A stretch of DNA of 5,268 bases from the NCBI GenBank assembly GCA_916050055.1, contig CAJZJY010000086.1, positions 1 through 5,268 on the forward strand, given 5' to 3'. A program made the position numbers and the translations under genes. Of this stretch, positions 1 to 5,268 are shown one piece after another; within the stretch, counting starts at the first letter, position 1; each line of letters opens with the position of its first letter. Source of the DNA: an uncultured Streptococcus sp. GTDB taxonomy: Bacteria; Bacillota; Bacilli; Lactobacillales; Aerococcaceae. Under the pieces are notes generated by a model that did no database searches, was not told where the DNA came from, and was given only the letters and a program-made list of their open reading frames with translations.

Positions 1-204
1 ATTTCGACTTGTTCCTGAATAACGACTACCTTCTATCAATTCCATATTTGAATATGCCTCATTAATGGCATCCACAACCTCCTGCGGGCTCATATGGTCA
101 GGGAAGAAGGTTGATTTCTTTACATTTGCTTTTTTAGGCATTCCATTCACCTCAACTTTCGCTTCATAAATCCCAGCATCATTTAAAACGGGACCTTTAG
201 TACC
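1..204 (-). pseudogene. EndoU-like toxin C-terminal fragment, cut by the window edge
   Basis: The minus strand is open for 68 codons from just after a TAA at 207-205 down to position 1, still in frame at the edge. The peptide contains GIYEAKVEVNGMPKK, then KKSTFFPDHMSPQEVVDAIN and EAYSN, and ends in a YSGTS segment. From memory this pattern resembles the last third of bacterial EndoU ribonuclease domains, which form the C-terminal toxins of LXG, WXG and CdiA-type polymorphic toxins. The catalytic histidine region of such domains should lie upstream, but the frame is closed there and positions 205-300 do not look coding. I therefore read it as a 5'-truncated remnant or orphan toxin tip. An ATG at 141 preceded by GAGGTG with 6-nt spacing could still start a short protein. 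The family assignment is recognition, not a search result. The 3' end lies outside the window. Confidence 0.55.
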
Positions 205-257
205 TTAAACTTCTAAAAGTAAATTATGTTTGTAAAAAATTGTCGCTCTCAATTGGT

Positions 258-266
258 ATTATAGCA
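258..266 (-). promoter_or_regulatory. Possible extended -10 promoter facing the EndoU fragment
   Basis: The minus strand reads TGCTATAAT, a perfect extended -10 element, with the expected start of transcription near 251. No good -35 hexamer lies 17 bp upstream (TCATTT at 286-281), which extended -10 promoters can tolerate. It would transcribe the EndoU fragment with a leader of about 110 nt to the ATG at 141. The surrounding DNA is AT-rich, so chance is a real alternative. Confidence 0.3.
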
Positions 267-302
267 TAATGAATTTAAAAAAATGAGAGAATAAGAAGTT
301 TA

Positions 303-336
303 ATGATATTAAAATAAGCAGTCAATGACTGCTTAT
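303..336 (-). terminator. Rho-independent terminator of the merR-type gene
   Basis: Positions 314-336 form a perfect 11+1+11 inverted repeat (ATAAGCAGTCA and TGACTGCTTAT). It is realistically a 9-bp stem closing a 5-nt loop. On the minus strand it is followed by TTTTAATAT, a U-rich tail. It lies about 40 nt beyond the stop codon of the regulator at 376-1116 and most likely ends that transcript, insulating the EndoU fragment from it. Confidence 0.8.
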
Positions 337-375
337 AATTATGGAATGGTATTTGTTTAGGAGGAAAGAGTACTC

Positions 376-1116
376 TTATTTTCTCTCCTGTGCCACATAG
401 GCTTGGATTGCGTCGCAAGCATATTGCCCAACGCCTTTGCCGTATTTGTCCAAGTTCGTTCTGAATTCTTCGTTTTTCGCGTAGCCGAATCCGATGCTTG
501 AGAAAACATCGATCGAGCAGTCGAAGGCATAAGCGCACATGTGTTGGTGGAGTTGTTTGGCTAAGTCCACGTTCACGGTGTCTGTTGCTGGTAGGCCTTT
601 TTCGATATTATCCGCGAATGCGAAGAAGATGTTATTGAAGCCGTCCGCTACGATTTCTTCCTTGCCTTTTTGTCTTTCTTTGGCCTCGTTCATCACGGTT
701 TCGCCGTATTTTTCAGTCGCGGCCTGTTTATATTTCTCGTTATCCTTGAAGGTGAACCCTTTGAATTTTTCTTCGGTTGTCATCGACATTTTCCTTTCCG
801 TAGACGCAATCGTCTTTTCTAATGTATCGATTAATGTTAGAAGACGGTCTTTTTCTTTTTGCATTAACTTCAATTGATGTTTTAAGTGTGGCAACAGATT
901 ATCCTCGTCTTGCTTCATGAGGGACTTTATCTCTTTCAGCGAAAATCCCAAATATTTATAGTAGAGAATCGTCTGTAATTGAGAAAGCTCCTCGTCACTG
1001 TAGTAGCGATATCCATTTTCCTGTTTCTTCGGGGAAAGCAATCCAATTTCGTCATAGTGATGTAAAGTGCGCACCGATACACCACTGATTTCACTTACTT
1101 GCTTGATTAAATACAT
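376..1116 (-). CDS. MerR-family regulator with TipAS-type ligand domain
   Basis: This 246-aa transcription activator resembles TipAL of Streptomyces and Mta of Bacillus in length and layout. Residues 1-70 are the MerR winged helix-turn-helix, with IKQVSEISGVSVRTLHHYDE at 4-23 and the wing motif GYRYYSDEEL at 35-44. A lysine- and leucine-rich dimerisation helix follows at about 75-110. Residues from about 120 to the end match the TipAS antibiotic-recognition type, with FKGFTF near its start and a C-terminal DAIQAYV helix. Such proteins bind hydrophobic or cyclic-peptide drugs and untwist a promoter with a long spacer. I chose the ATG at 1116 because AGGAG lies 8 nt upstream. The upstream GTG at 1134 has no ribosome site and falls at the predicted transcription start. 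It is monocistronic, with its own terminator, and the only MerR-type promoter visible here is its own, so targets other than itself must lie outside the window. Confidence 0.93.
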   Translation of the reverse strand: MYLIKQVSEISGVSVRTLHHYDEIGLLSPKKQENGYRYYSDEELSQLQTILYYKYLGFSLKEIKSLMKQDEDNLLPHLKHQLKLMQKEKDRLLTLIDTLEKTIASTERKMSMTTEEKFKGFTFKDNEKYKQAATEKYGETVMNEAKERQKGKEEIVADGFNNIFFAFADNIEKGLPATDTVNVDLAKQLHQHMCAYAFDCSIDVFSSIGFGYAKNEEFRTNLDKYGKGVGQYACDAIQAYVAQERK

Positions 1117-1130
1117 AACCTCAACTCCTA

Positions 1131-1170
1131 ACACTAGATAGTGTAACCTATTACGTTACGTCAGAGTCAA
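1131..1170 (-). promoter_or_regulatory. MerR-type autoregulated promoter with 19-bp spacer
   Basis: On the minus strand, -35 TTGACT (1170-1165) and -10 TACACT (1145-1140) are separated by 19 bp. That is two more than the optimum, which is the hallmark of promoters remodelled by MerR-family activators. The spacer holds ACGTAACGT, a short odd-centred palindrome; extended outward, CTCTGACGTAACGTAATAG keeps 7 of 9 pairs. Transcription would start near 1133, leaving a leader of about 17 nt before the ATG at 1116. The regulator probably binds here and controls itself. A separate dyad, ACACTA-GA-TAGTGT at 1131-1144, covers the -10 and start region. Confidence 0.82.
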
Positions 1171-1200
1171 CCCTTTTCTCTTTCTTTTTTTTCTTTTTCT
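1171..1200. other. 30-nt pure pyrimidine tract, possible UP-like element
   Basis: All 30 bases on the plus strand are C or T; the minus strand is therefore pure purine with A-runs. It lies immediately upstream of the -35 of the merR-type promoter, where A-rich tracts can act as UP elements that contact the RNA polymerase alpha subunit. It could equally be low-complexity spacer DNA. No coding potential is evident. Confidence 0.35.
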
Positions 1201-1220
1201 TACTATACGAAACGAAGAAG

Positions 1221-1334
1221 ATGACTACATCGCCGTCGCAAGGAGAACGTCCCGCCTTCCCGGCACAAGCCCGCATCCTCGTCCATTTAGAAGCTCAAAA
1301 ATACGATTACGGAAATCTTGCGGATTCATCGTAG
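1221..1334 (+). pseudogene. Possible decayed inverted copy of the def 3' end
   Basis: An open frame of 37 codons runs from an ATG at 1221 to TAG at 1332-1334, with only a weak ribosome site. Its middle, AFPAQARILVHLEAQ, resembles the C-terminus of the neighbouring deformylase-like protein (DFTAQVIQHEIDHLDG) after a short deletion. At the DNA level, TTCnCGGCnCAAG, TCGnCCATTTAGA and AAATACGATTAC occur in the same order as at the 3' end of the gene at 1490-1903, but on the opposite strand. The metal-binding HExxH is not preserved, so this is not a working enzyme. The resemblance is short and partial; chance, or an unrelated small ORF, remains possible. Confidence 0.25.
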
Positions 1335-1491
1335 CAGTAATGGGGGATAGCAACCAATGTGAATTACTGACCCTAGGGTGAAACCCGTAGAGTCAGTTTG
1401 AAGCTTGGTAGAGCTTGAGACATAAGGCTCAAGCCGTTGCCCCATTACAGCTATGATGAAATAATCCGCAAGGATTGAAGTAATCGTATTT
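1299..1491. repeat. 193-bp imperfect palindrome, candidate structured RNA or MITE-like element
   Basis: The outer arms begin with a perfect 12-bp inverted pair, AAATACGATTAC (1299-1310) and GTAATCGTATTT (1480-1491). They continue through TTGCGGATT against AATCCGCAA, CATCGTAGC against GCTATGATG, and AATGGG against CCCATT (1339-1344 with 1441-1446). The stem is interrupted by small mismatches and bulges. Inside, GCAAC (1350-1354) can pair with GTTGC (1436-1440). That would close a junction with two hairpins: ACTGAC/GTCAGT (1366-1371 with 1392-1397, holding GGGT/ACCC) and GCTTGAG/CTCAAGC (1413-1419 with 1428-1434). The plus strand also has AATCC-GCAA-GGATT, a hairpin with a GNRA loop. The right end supplies the last two bases of the def stop codon. 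As a def read-through transcript the fold ends in AUUUUU, so it may act as a terminator. It matches no riboswitch or RNA family I know, and I see no target-site duplication. Confidence 0.85.
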
Positions 1492-1903
1492 ATATAAGAA
1501 TCCCATCTAAATGGTCGATCTCATGTTGGATGACTTGCGCCGTGAAGTCGGTGAACGTCCCCGTATGCTTCTTGCCGCTCGGGTCCATGTAGGCTACTTC
1601 AATCGTTTGATAGCGCGTCGTCTTCTTCGTGCCCGTATGGCTCAGACATCCTTCTTCCGTTTTATAGGGGCCTTGCTTTTTCGTAATACGCGGGTTCAGC
1701 ATCACCAAATCCATCGGTCCAATCGCTACGATAATAATATTCTTCTTCACACCAATCATATTCGCCGCCATTCCTACACAGCGCTCGCGGTTCGCACGAA
1801 GCGTATCTTGCAGGTCGCGGACCACTTGCGCGTCTATTTTCGGATCGGCAGCCGTTGATTTTTGGCTTAGGAAGAGTGGGTCTTTCATAATCGTCTTTTG
1901 CAT
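1490..1903 (-). CDS. def: Peptide deformylase-like protein, motif I glutamine replaced
   Basis: The product is 137 aa, the usual length of the short second deformylase-like proteins of streptococci and related genera. Deformylases remove the N-formyl group from new proteins in the cytoplasm using a metal held by one Cys and two His. Motif II EEGCLS carries Cys86 and motif III HEIDH carries His127, Glu128 and His131, so the metal site is intact. Motif I reads VGMAANMIG at 43-51. In active enzymes (GxGxAAxQ) the last position is the catalytic Gln, and here it is Met49. This suggests a paralogue with weak or different activity, not the main deformylase. The start at 1903 has AAAGGAG 7 nt upstream, and that site overlaps the stop codon of the upstream tetR-type gene, so the two are co-transcribed and probably translationally coupled. 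The gene ends directly at the large palindrome. Confidence 0.93.
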   Translation of the reverse strand: MQKTIMKDPLFLSQKSTAADPKIDAQVVRDLQDTLRANRERCVGMAANMIGVKKNIIIVAIGPMDLVMLNPRITKKQGPYKTEEGCLSHTGTKKTTRYQTIEVAYMDPSGKKHTGTFTDFTAQVIQHEIDHLDGILI

Positions 1904-1910
1904 GAGTTTT

Positions 1911-1917
1911 CTCCTTT
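1911..1917 (-). promoter_or_regulatory. def ribosome binding site overlapping the tetR stop codon
   Basis: AAAGGAG on the minus strand lies 7 nt before the ATG at 1903. Its first two bases are shared with the TAA (1918-1916) of the regulator gene. Ribosomes ending on tetR therefore sit on the def initiation site, which fits translational coupling. Confidence 0.8.
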
Positions 1918-2461
1918 ATACGGTCATTCTGAAAAAGATTCTTGCGATTTCTTCAGGACTTTCTACGGCTCCTTTTTGAATCCAGTGGATGAAAATCGCG
2001 CTGTTACTATAGATAAACACTTCGGTAGCATAATCTGCCGGAAGCGGATAGACACTCTGAATCGTTTCTTGAATCGGAGGGATTTGCTTCGTTAATTCAT
2101 AGAGGAAGTCATGAATGAGTTTTGTTGTGTAGTTGAAGCGGTTCAAGGTCATCGCGTGAATAAAGTCGAAGTCTTCTTTTAAATACTCGAAGATTTTCAC
2201 GATTCCTGGACAGGCCTCTTCCTTATTTTTTGGATTTCCTTCTTTTAAGATGATTAAAATGTTTTGTAAAATCTCGTCGATGAGCTGGTCCATCATATCG
2301 AATTTATCGACGTAATGGAGATAGAAGGTTCCGCGGTTCACGCCGGCTTCTCTAGTGATATCGCTTACGCTGATGGCTTCAAAGTCTTTTTCCTTAAGCA
2401 ACCGGGTGAGGGCACCTTTTAAATCGCTTTTCGTTGTGGTTTTGCGTTTTTGGGTCGTCAT
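1916..2461 (-). CDS. TetR-family transcriptional repressor
   Basis: The product is 181 aa, a normal length for a small TetR repressor. The N-terminal DNA-binding domain spans about residues 8-55, with the helix-turn-helix ISVSDITREAGVNRGTFYLH at 30-49, a near-canonical TetR signature. The rest is helical and resembles the TetR_C_8-type ligand-binding and dimer domain, ending in the amphipathic SPEEIARIFFRM. The start at 2461 has only a weak ribosome site (AAGAG about 9 nt upstream). It is the first gene of a two-gene operon with the deformylase-like gene and is divergent from an ABC exporter, the usual arrangement for a local repressor that is released by the exporter's substrate. Two 19-bp dyads in the shared upstream region are its likely binding sites. 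The ligand cannot be read from the sequence. Confidence 0.94.
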   Translation of the reverse strand: MTTQKRKTTTKSDLKGALTRLLKEKDFEAISVSDITREAGVNRGTFYLHYVDKFDMMDQLIDEILQNILIILKEGNPKNKEEACPGIVKIFEYLKEDFDFIHAMTLNRFNYTTKLIHDFLYELTKQIPPIQETIQSVYPLPADYATEVFIYSNSAIFIHWIQKGAVESPEEIARIFFRMTV

Positions 2462-2480
2462 TGTTTACACTCTTTTCTTA

Positions 2481-2499
2481 AATCAACACATTGTTGATT
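2481..2499. promoter_or_regulatory. Operator O1, 19-bp dyad near tetR
   Basis: AATCAACACATTGTTGATT has perfect 8-bp half sites (AATCAACA/TGTTGATT) around a 3-bp centre. It lies 20-40 bp downstream of the predicted start of tetR transcription and upstream of the exporter promoter. With O2 it shares 16 of 19 positions. It is the likely binding site of the adjacent TetR protein. Confidence 0.8.
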
Positions 2500-2526
2500 A
2501 TTGTGTATTGTTTTTTTACTAATTCT

Positions 2527-2555
2527 AGTATAAAGTAAATACGAAAAATAATCAA
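2527..2555 (-). promoter_or_regulatory. Promoter of the tetR-def operon
   Basis: The minus strand has -35 TTGATT (2555-2550) and -10 TATACT (2532-2527) with an ideal 17-bp spacer, so transcription should start near 2520. The -35 hexamer lies inside operator O2, so a repressor bound there would block polymerase directly, giving negative autoregulation. Confidence 0.75.
2529..2534 (+). promoter_or_regulatory. Probable -10 of the ABC exporter promoter
   Basis: The plus strand reads TATAAA, sharing four bases with the -10 of the divergent tetR promoter. Transcription would start near 2541, just before operator O2 (2550-2568). The -35 is not clear: TATTGT at 2506-2511 gives 17-bp spacing but matches poorly. 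The overlapping -10s mean that only one of the two promoters can be occupied at a time. Confidence 0.5.
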
Positions 2556-2568
2556 CACGTTGTTCATT
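2550..2568. promoter_or_regulatory. Operator O2, 19-bp dyad near the exporter start
   Basis: AATCAACACGTTGTTCATT repeats the O1 sequence with one imperfect base in its right half site (TGTTCATT). It covers the -35 of the tetR promoter and lies just downstream of the predicted exporter transcription start, so one bound repressor could silence both directions. Centre-to-centre distance from O1 is 69 bp. Confidence 0.78.
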
Positions 2569-2598
2569 TAACAGTGTTGGTAGAAATGAGGGATAGAC

Positions 2599-3300
2599 AT
2601 GACATATATCGAAATGAAGAATAGCTATAAACGTTATCAAGTTGCTGATACAGAGATTATCGCGAATAATGATGTGAATTTTGAAATTGAAAAAGGGGAG
2701 TTAGTCATTATTTTAGGAGCCAGCGGTGCAGGGAAATCGACGGTCCTTAATATTTTAGGAGGCATGGACACTAACGACGACGGGCATGTGTTTGTAGACG
2801 GCGTGGACATTTCCGCTTTTGATGAAAAACAACTCACTTACTATAGAAGAGATGATGTCGGCTTCGTCTTCCAATTTTATAATCTAGTGCCGAACTTAAC
2901 GGCAAAGGAAAATGTGGAACTCGCGGCTGAGATTGTTAAAGACGCCCAAGATGCAGAGGAAGCCTTGAAGGCAGTTGGACTTGGACATCGCATGAATAAT
3001 TTCCCTTCTCAATTATCCGGTGGGGAACAACAGCGGGTATCGATTGCACGTGCGGTTGCGAAGAATCCAAAGTTATTGCTTTGTGATGAGCCAACAGGAG
3101 CGCTCGACTACCATACCGGAAAACAAGTGCTTCAGATTTTACAAGATATGTCACGTAATCAAGGGGCAACCGTTATTATCGTAACGCATAACTCAGCCTT
3201 AGCGCCGATTGCCGACCGTGTGATTCATATGCATGACGCGCGCGTGAAATCTATTGAACTCAATCCAAATCCACAAGATATTCAAACGCTTGAATATTAA
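2599..3300 (+). CDS. ABC transporter ATPase, MacB/LolD/FtsE type
   Basis: This 233-aa nucleotide-binding subunit has every expected motif. The Walker A is GASGAGKST (40-48), the Q-loop is Gln92 within FVFQFYNL, the signature is LSGGEQQ (139-145), the Walker B is LLLCDEP (159-165), the D-loop is GALD (167-170) and the switch is His197 in VTHN. The pattern and length fit the MacB/LolD/FtsE group, whose members pair with FtsX-fold permeases and drive mechanical work or export instead of classical channel transport. It acts as a dimer on the cytoplasmic face of the membrane. The ATG at 2599 follows GAGGGA with 5-nt spacing. The stop is 14 bp before the permease start, so the two form one operon, most likely under control of the divergent TetR. 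No conserved residue is missing, and the substrate is unknown. Confidence 0.96.
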   Translation: MTYIEMKNSYKRYQVADTEIIANNDVNFEIEKGELVIILGASGAGKSTVLNILGGMDTNDDGHVFVDGVDISAFDEKQLTYYRRDDVGFVFQFYNLVPNLTAKENVELAAEIVKDAQDAEEALKAVGLGHRMNNFPSQLSGGEQQRVSIARAVAKNPKLLLCDEPTGALDYHTGKQVLQILQDMSRNQGATVIIVTHNSALAPIADRVIHMHDARVKSIELNPNPQDIQTLEY

Positions 3301-3314
3301 AAGGGGTGAAGATC

Positions 3315-5268
3315 GTGACTAAGAAAACATTAAATAAGGATATAAGAAACTCCCTTCGTCAATCGAAAGGGCGCTTCCTTTCAATCATGCTCCTCATGAT
3401 GCTGGGTGCGTTCAGTTTGGTCGGGCTAAAAGTGTCTGGCCCAGATATTGAAGACACCTTGAACAGCTATATGGAGCAGGCCAATGCTGCGGATTTATTC
3501 GTGGTGGCGGGCTATGGGTTGAGTTTGGAAGACCAAGCCGAGATTCAAGAAGAGAACGCCGAAGTGGAGTTTGGCTATTTTGTCGATACGGTGATTAGCG
3601 ATACGCCTAGTGCGATTCGTGTGTTCTCACAGACGACCGATATTTCAACATTCGAGTTGGTAAGTGGCGCGTTTCCTACAAAATCCAACGAAGTGGCGCT
3701 TGCCTCAACGATGGCCGATCAGTATAAGGTTGGCGATACCATTCGATTGACTGAATCTGGAAGTAACACTCTACTCAAAGAGCATGAATTTACCATAACT
3801 GGGTTTGTGAACTCCAGCGAGCTCCTGTCTAAGACGACTAAAGGGGTATCGAGTGCGGGGAGCGGGGACCTTAGTGGATTTGCTGTAGTGCCAAAAGAGG
3901 CGTTCGATTCTGAAGTTTATACGATAGCCAGACTTCGTTATCCGGATTTACGCAAATGGAAAACAACGAGCCGTGAGTACGCAGATAAGGTGACGGAGTT
4001 GCAACAGGCGCTTGAAGAAAAGTTGGCCGACAATGGAACGGCGCGCTTAGATACGTTGAAGACGAAGGCCGACGAGAAGATTTCAGAAGGGAAAGAAAAG
4101 ATTACCGATGCCAAAGTGCAACTCTCAGATGCCGAGAAGAAATTGGCAGACGGCAAGAGCGAAATCGAAAAGAACGAAAAGACGCTCGCAGACGGGCAAA
4201 AAGAAGTCCGCAACAACGAAGCAACGATTGCTTCAGGAGATGCAAAACTAGACGCGGCGTGGAATCAGTTGGAAGCAAGCCGTGGCCAACTCGAGAGTGC
4301 TCGTGTGCAAATCGAACAAGCCGTGGCGACTTTAGCCGAAACCAAAGAGCAGTTAGCAGATGCTAGTGCCAAATTAACAGAAGCAGAGACGCAACTTGCT
4401 GCAAAGAAAGATGAACTTGCTAGTGGCCAGAAGCAGCTTGAAGCTGGTAAGACGCAATTAGCGCAGGCAAAAGCGCAACTAGAAACGGGGAAGGCAGACC
4501 TTGAAGCGAAGAAGACAGCCTTAGCGCAAGGGAAGGCACTACTAGCCAGTGATCCTGATGCGGCTGCGGCACAGGGTATTACCGAAGCAAGCCTTCAAGC
4601 GATGGAGACGGCTTTAACGCAAGCCGAAGCCAAGCTCACTCAAACAGAACAGGCACTGAATGCCAAAGAACAAGTGCTCACTCAAAAAGAACAAGAGCGT
4701 ACTGCGGGGCAAACGGCGATTTCAAACGCTGAAGTGGAACTCGCAACGAAGAAGCAACAATTGCTCGCAGGGCAAGAAGCGTATCGACAAGGTTTAGCGA
4801 AGTATTACGCTAGCTACAGCCAGTACGTGGATGGCCTCGACCAATACCGCGAAGGGGTGGCGGCCTTTGAAGCCAACGCCGGAATGGTTGCAGAAGGGAA
4901 GGCAAAACTAGCCGAAGCCAAGAAAACGTTGGCGGATGGTGAAGCCAAACTCGCGGACGCCAAAACGCAGCTAAAAGAAAGCGAAGAAACTTATAACGAG
5001 AAGAAAGAAACCGCCGATAAAGATATCCAGAAGGCGGAATCTGAACTCGAAAAGGCAGAAGTGGACGTGTCAAAACTCTCGAAGCCGAAGTACTCTGTCT
5101 ACACGCGTTCGACGATGCTTGGAAGCGAAGGATTCTTCAATATGAAGGAGACGGCGGAAGGGATTACGTCGGTTGGGAACCTCTTCCCGATTGTGCTTTA
5201 TGCCGTGGCGGCACTCGTAACGGTAACGACGATGACGCGTTTTGTAAACGAAGAACGGATCAACGCTG
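3315..5268 (+). CDS. FtsX/MacB-type ABC permease with long coiled coil, 3' end outside window
   Basis: This is the membrane partner of the upstream ATPase; 651 codons are visible and the frame is open at the right edge. It starts at GTG 3315, with AGGGGTG 6 nt upstream and no better start nearby. Residues 1-19 are basic and cytoplasmic, and TM1 is about 20-41 (FLSIMLLMMLGAFSLVG). Residues 44-215 resemble a MacB periplasmic core-type domain. A region from about 216 to 589 is rich in Ala, Lys, Glu, Gln and Leu and is almost entirely coiled coil. KPKYSVYTR then leads into TM2 at about 620-643 (LFPIVLYAVAALVTVTTM), the start of the FtsX domain. Related permeases have four or more TMs and about 1000 residues, so roughly the last third or more is missing here. 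In this topology the 44-615 segment is outside the cell. Substrate candidates such as peptides, lipids or drugs are inference only. Confidence 0.93.
   Translation, partial: MTKKTLNKDIRNSLRQSKGRFLSIMLLMMLGAFSLVGLKVSGPDIEDTLNSYMEQANAADLFVVAGYGLSLEDQAEIQEENAEVEFGYFVDTVISDTPSAIRVFSQTTDISTFELVSGAFPTKSNEVALASTMADQYKVGDTIRLTESGSNTLLKEHEFTITGFVNSSELLSKTTKGVSSAGSGDLSGFAVVPKEAFDSEVYTIARLRYPDLRKWKTTSREYADKVTELQQALEEKLADNGTARLDTLKTKADEKISEGKEKITDAKVQLSDAEKKLADGKSEIEKNEKTLADGQKEVRNNEATIASGDAKLDAAWNQLEASRGQLESARVQIEQAVATLAETKEQLADASAKLTEAETQLAAKKDELASGQKQLEAGKTQLAQAKAQLETGKADLEAKKTALAQGKALLASDPDAAAAQGITEASLQAMETALTQAEAKLTQTEQALNAKEQVLTQKEQERTAGQTAISNAEVELATKKQQLLAGQEAYRQGLAKYYASYSQYVDGLDQYREGVAAFEANAGMVAEGKAKLAEAKKTLADGEAKLADAKTQLKESEETYNEKKETADKDIQKAESELEKAEVDVSKLSKPKYSVYTRSTMLGSEGFFNMKETAEGITSVGNLFPIVLYAVAALVTVTTMTRFVNEERINA

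Noticed and set aside
539..877. A plus-strand 112-codon frame inside the merR-type gene.
   Set aside because: It is antisense to a clear, conserved MerR/TipAS coding sequence and has no recognisable protein features.
1132..1134. GTG as the start of the merR-type gene (six more residues).
   Set aside because: It coincides with the predicted transcription start and has no ribosome site. The ATG at 1116 has AGGAG at good spacing and gives the normal MerR N-terminus.
1225..1329. A minus-strand 34-codon open frame starting MNPQDFRNRIFELLNG.
   Set aside because: It has no convincing ribosome site, lies partly in the palindrome arm, and overlaps the equally open plus-strand frame. Nothing recognisable; probably chance.
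1299..1491. The palindrome as a retron RNA, T-box or group II intron piece.
   Set aside because: No reverse transcriptase is present in the window, and T-box, domain V and retron branch signals are not seen. Only the general inverted-end shape matches.
2458..2640. A minus-strand 60-codon frame across the tetR/ABC intergenic region.
   Set aside because: It covers the divergent promoters and both operators, overlaps the ATPase start, and has no gene-like composition or good ribosome site.
3938..5073. Long minus-strand open frames opposite the permease coiled coil.
   Set aside because: They mirror the repetitive, biased codons of the permease. Their peptides are low in complexity and have no start signals.

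Overview
The window looks like a chromosomal segment of a low-to-mid GC member of the Bacillota, most probably Lactobacillales. The evidence is AGGAG-type ribosome binding sites, sigma-A style promoters, a second deformylase-like gene of the kind seen in streptococci and relatives, and a TetR-controlled ABC exporter with a very long FtsX-type permease. I cannot fix the genus from the sequence.

Layout, left to right. Positions 1-204 (minus strand, running off the left edge) encode a C-terminal-type fragment of a bacterial EndoU-like toxin nuclease without its upstream half. A rho-independent terminator (303-336) follows, and then a complete MerR/TipA-type regulator (376-1116, minus). Its own promoter has the 19-bp spacer typical of MerR-controlled promoters. 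Positions 1146-1489 hold no convincing intact gene. This stretch contains a 30-nt pyrimidine tract, a possible decayed inverted copy of the 3' end of the neighbouring deformylase gene, and a striking imperfect palindrome of about 193 bp (1299-1491). The palindrome starts exactly at the deformylase stop codon and could fold into a branched structure.

The right half is one regulatory unit. A TetR-family repressor gene (1916-2461) and a deformylase-like gene (1490-1903) form a tightly packed minus-strand operon. Divergent to it are an ABC ATPase (2599-3300) and an FtsX/MacB-type permease (3315 to beyond the right edge). The 137-bp space between the two operons carries two nearly identical 19-bp dyads that flank overlapping divergent promoters. 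The simplest reading is that the TetR protein represses both its own operon and the exporter until a ligand releases it.

The most unusual protein feature is in the permease. Between its first and second membrane segments lies an almost unbroken heptad pattern over about 330 residues, arranged as two arms around a proline-containing turn. This predicts a very long extracytoplasmic coiled-coil hairpin. The deformylase-like protein keeps the metal ligands, but methionine stands where the catalytic glutamine of motif I normally is. The least explained DNA is the 193-bp palindrome.
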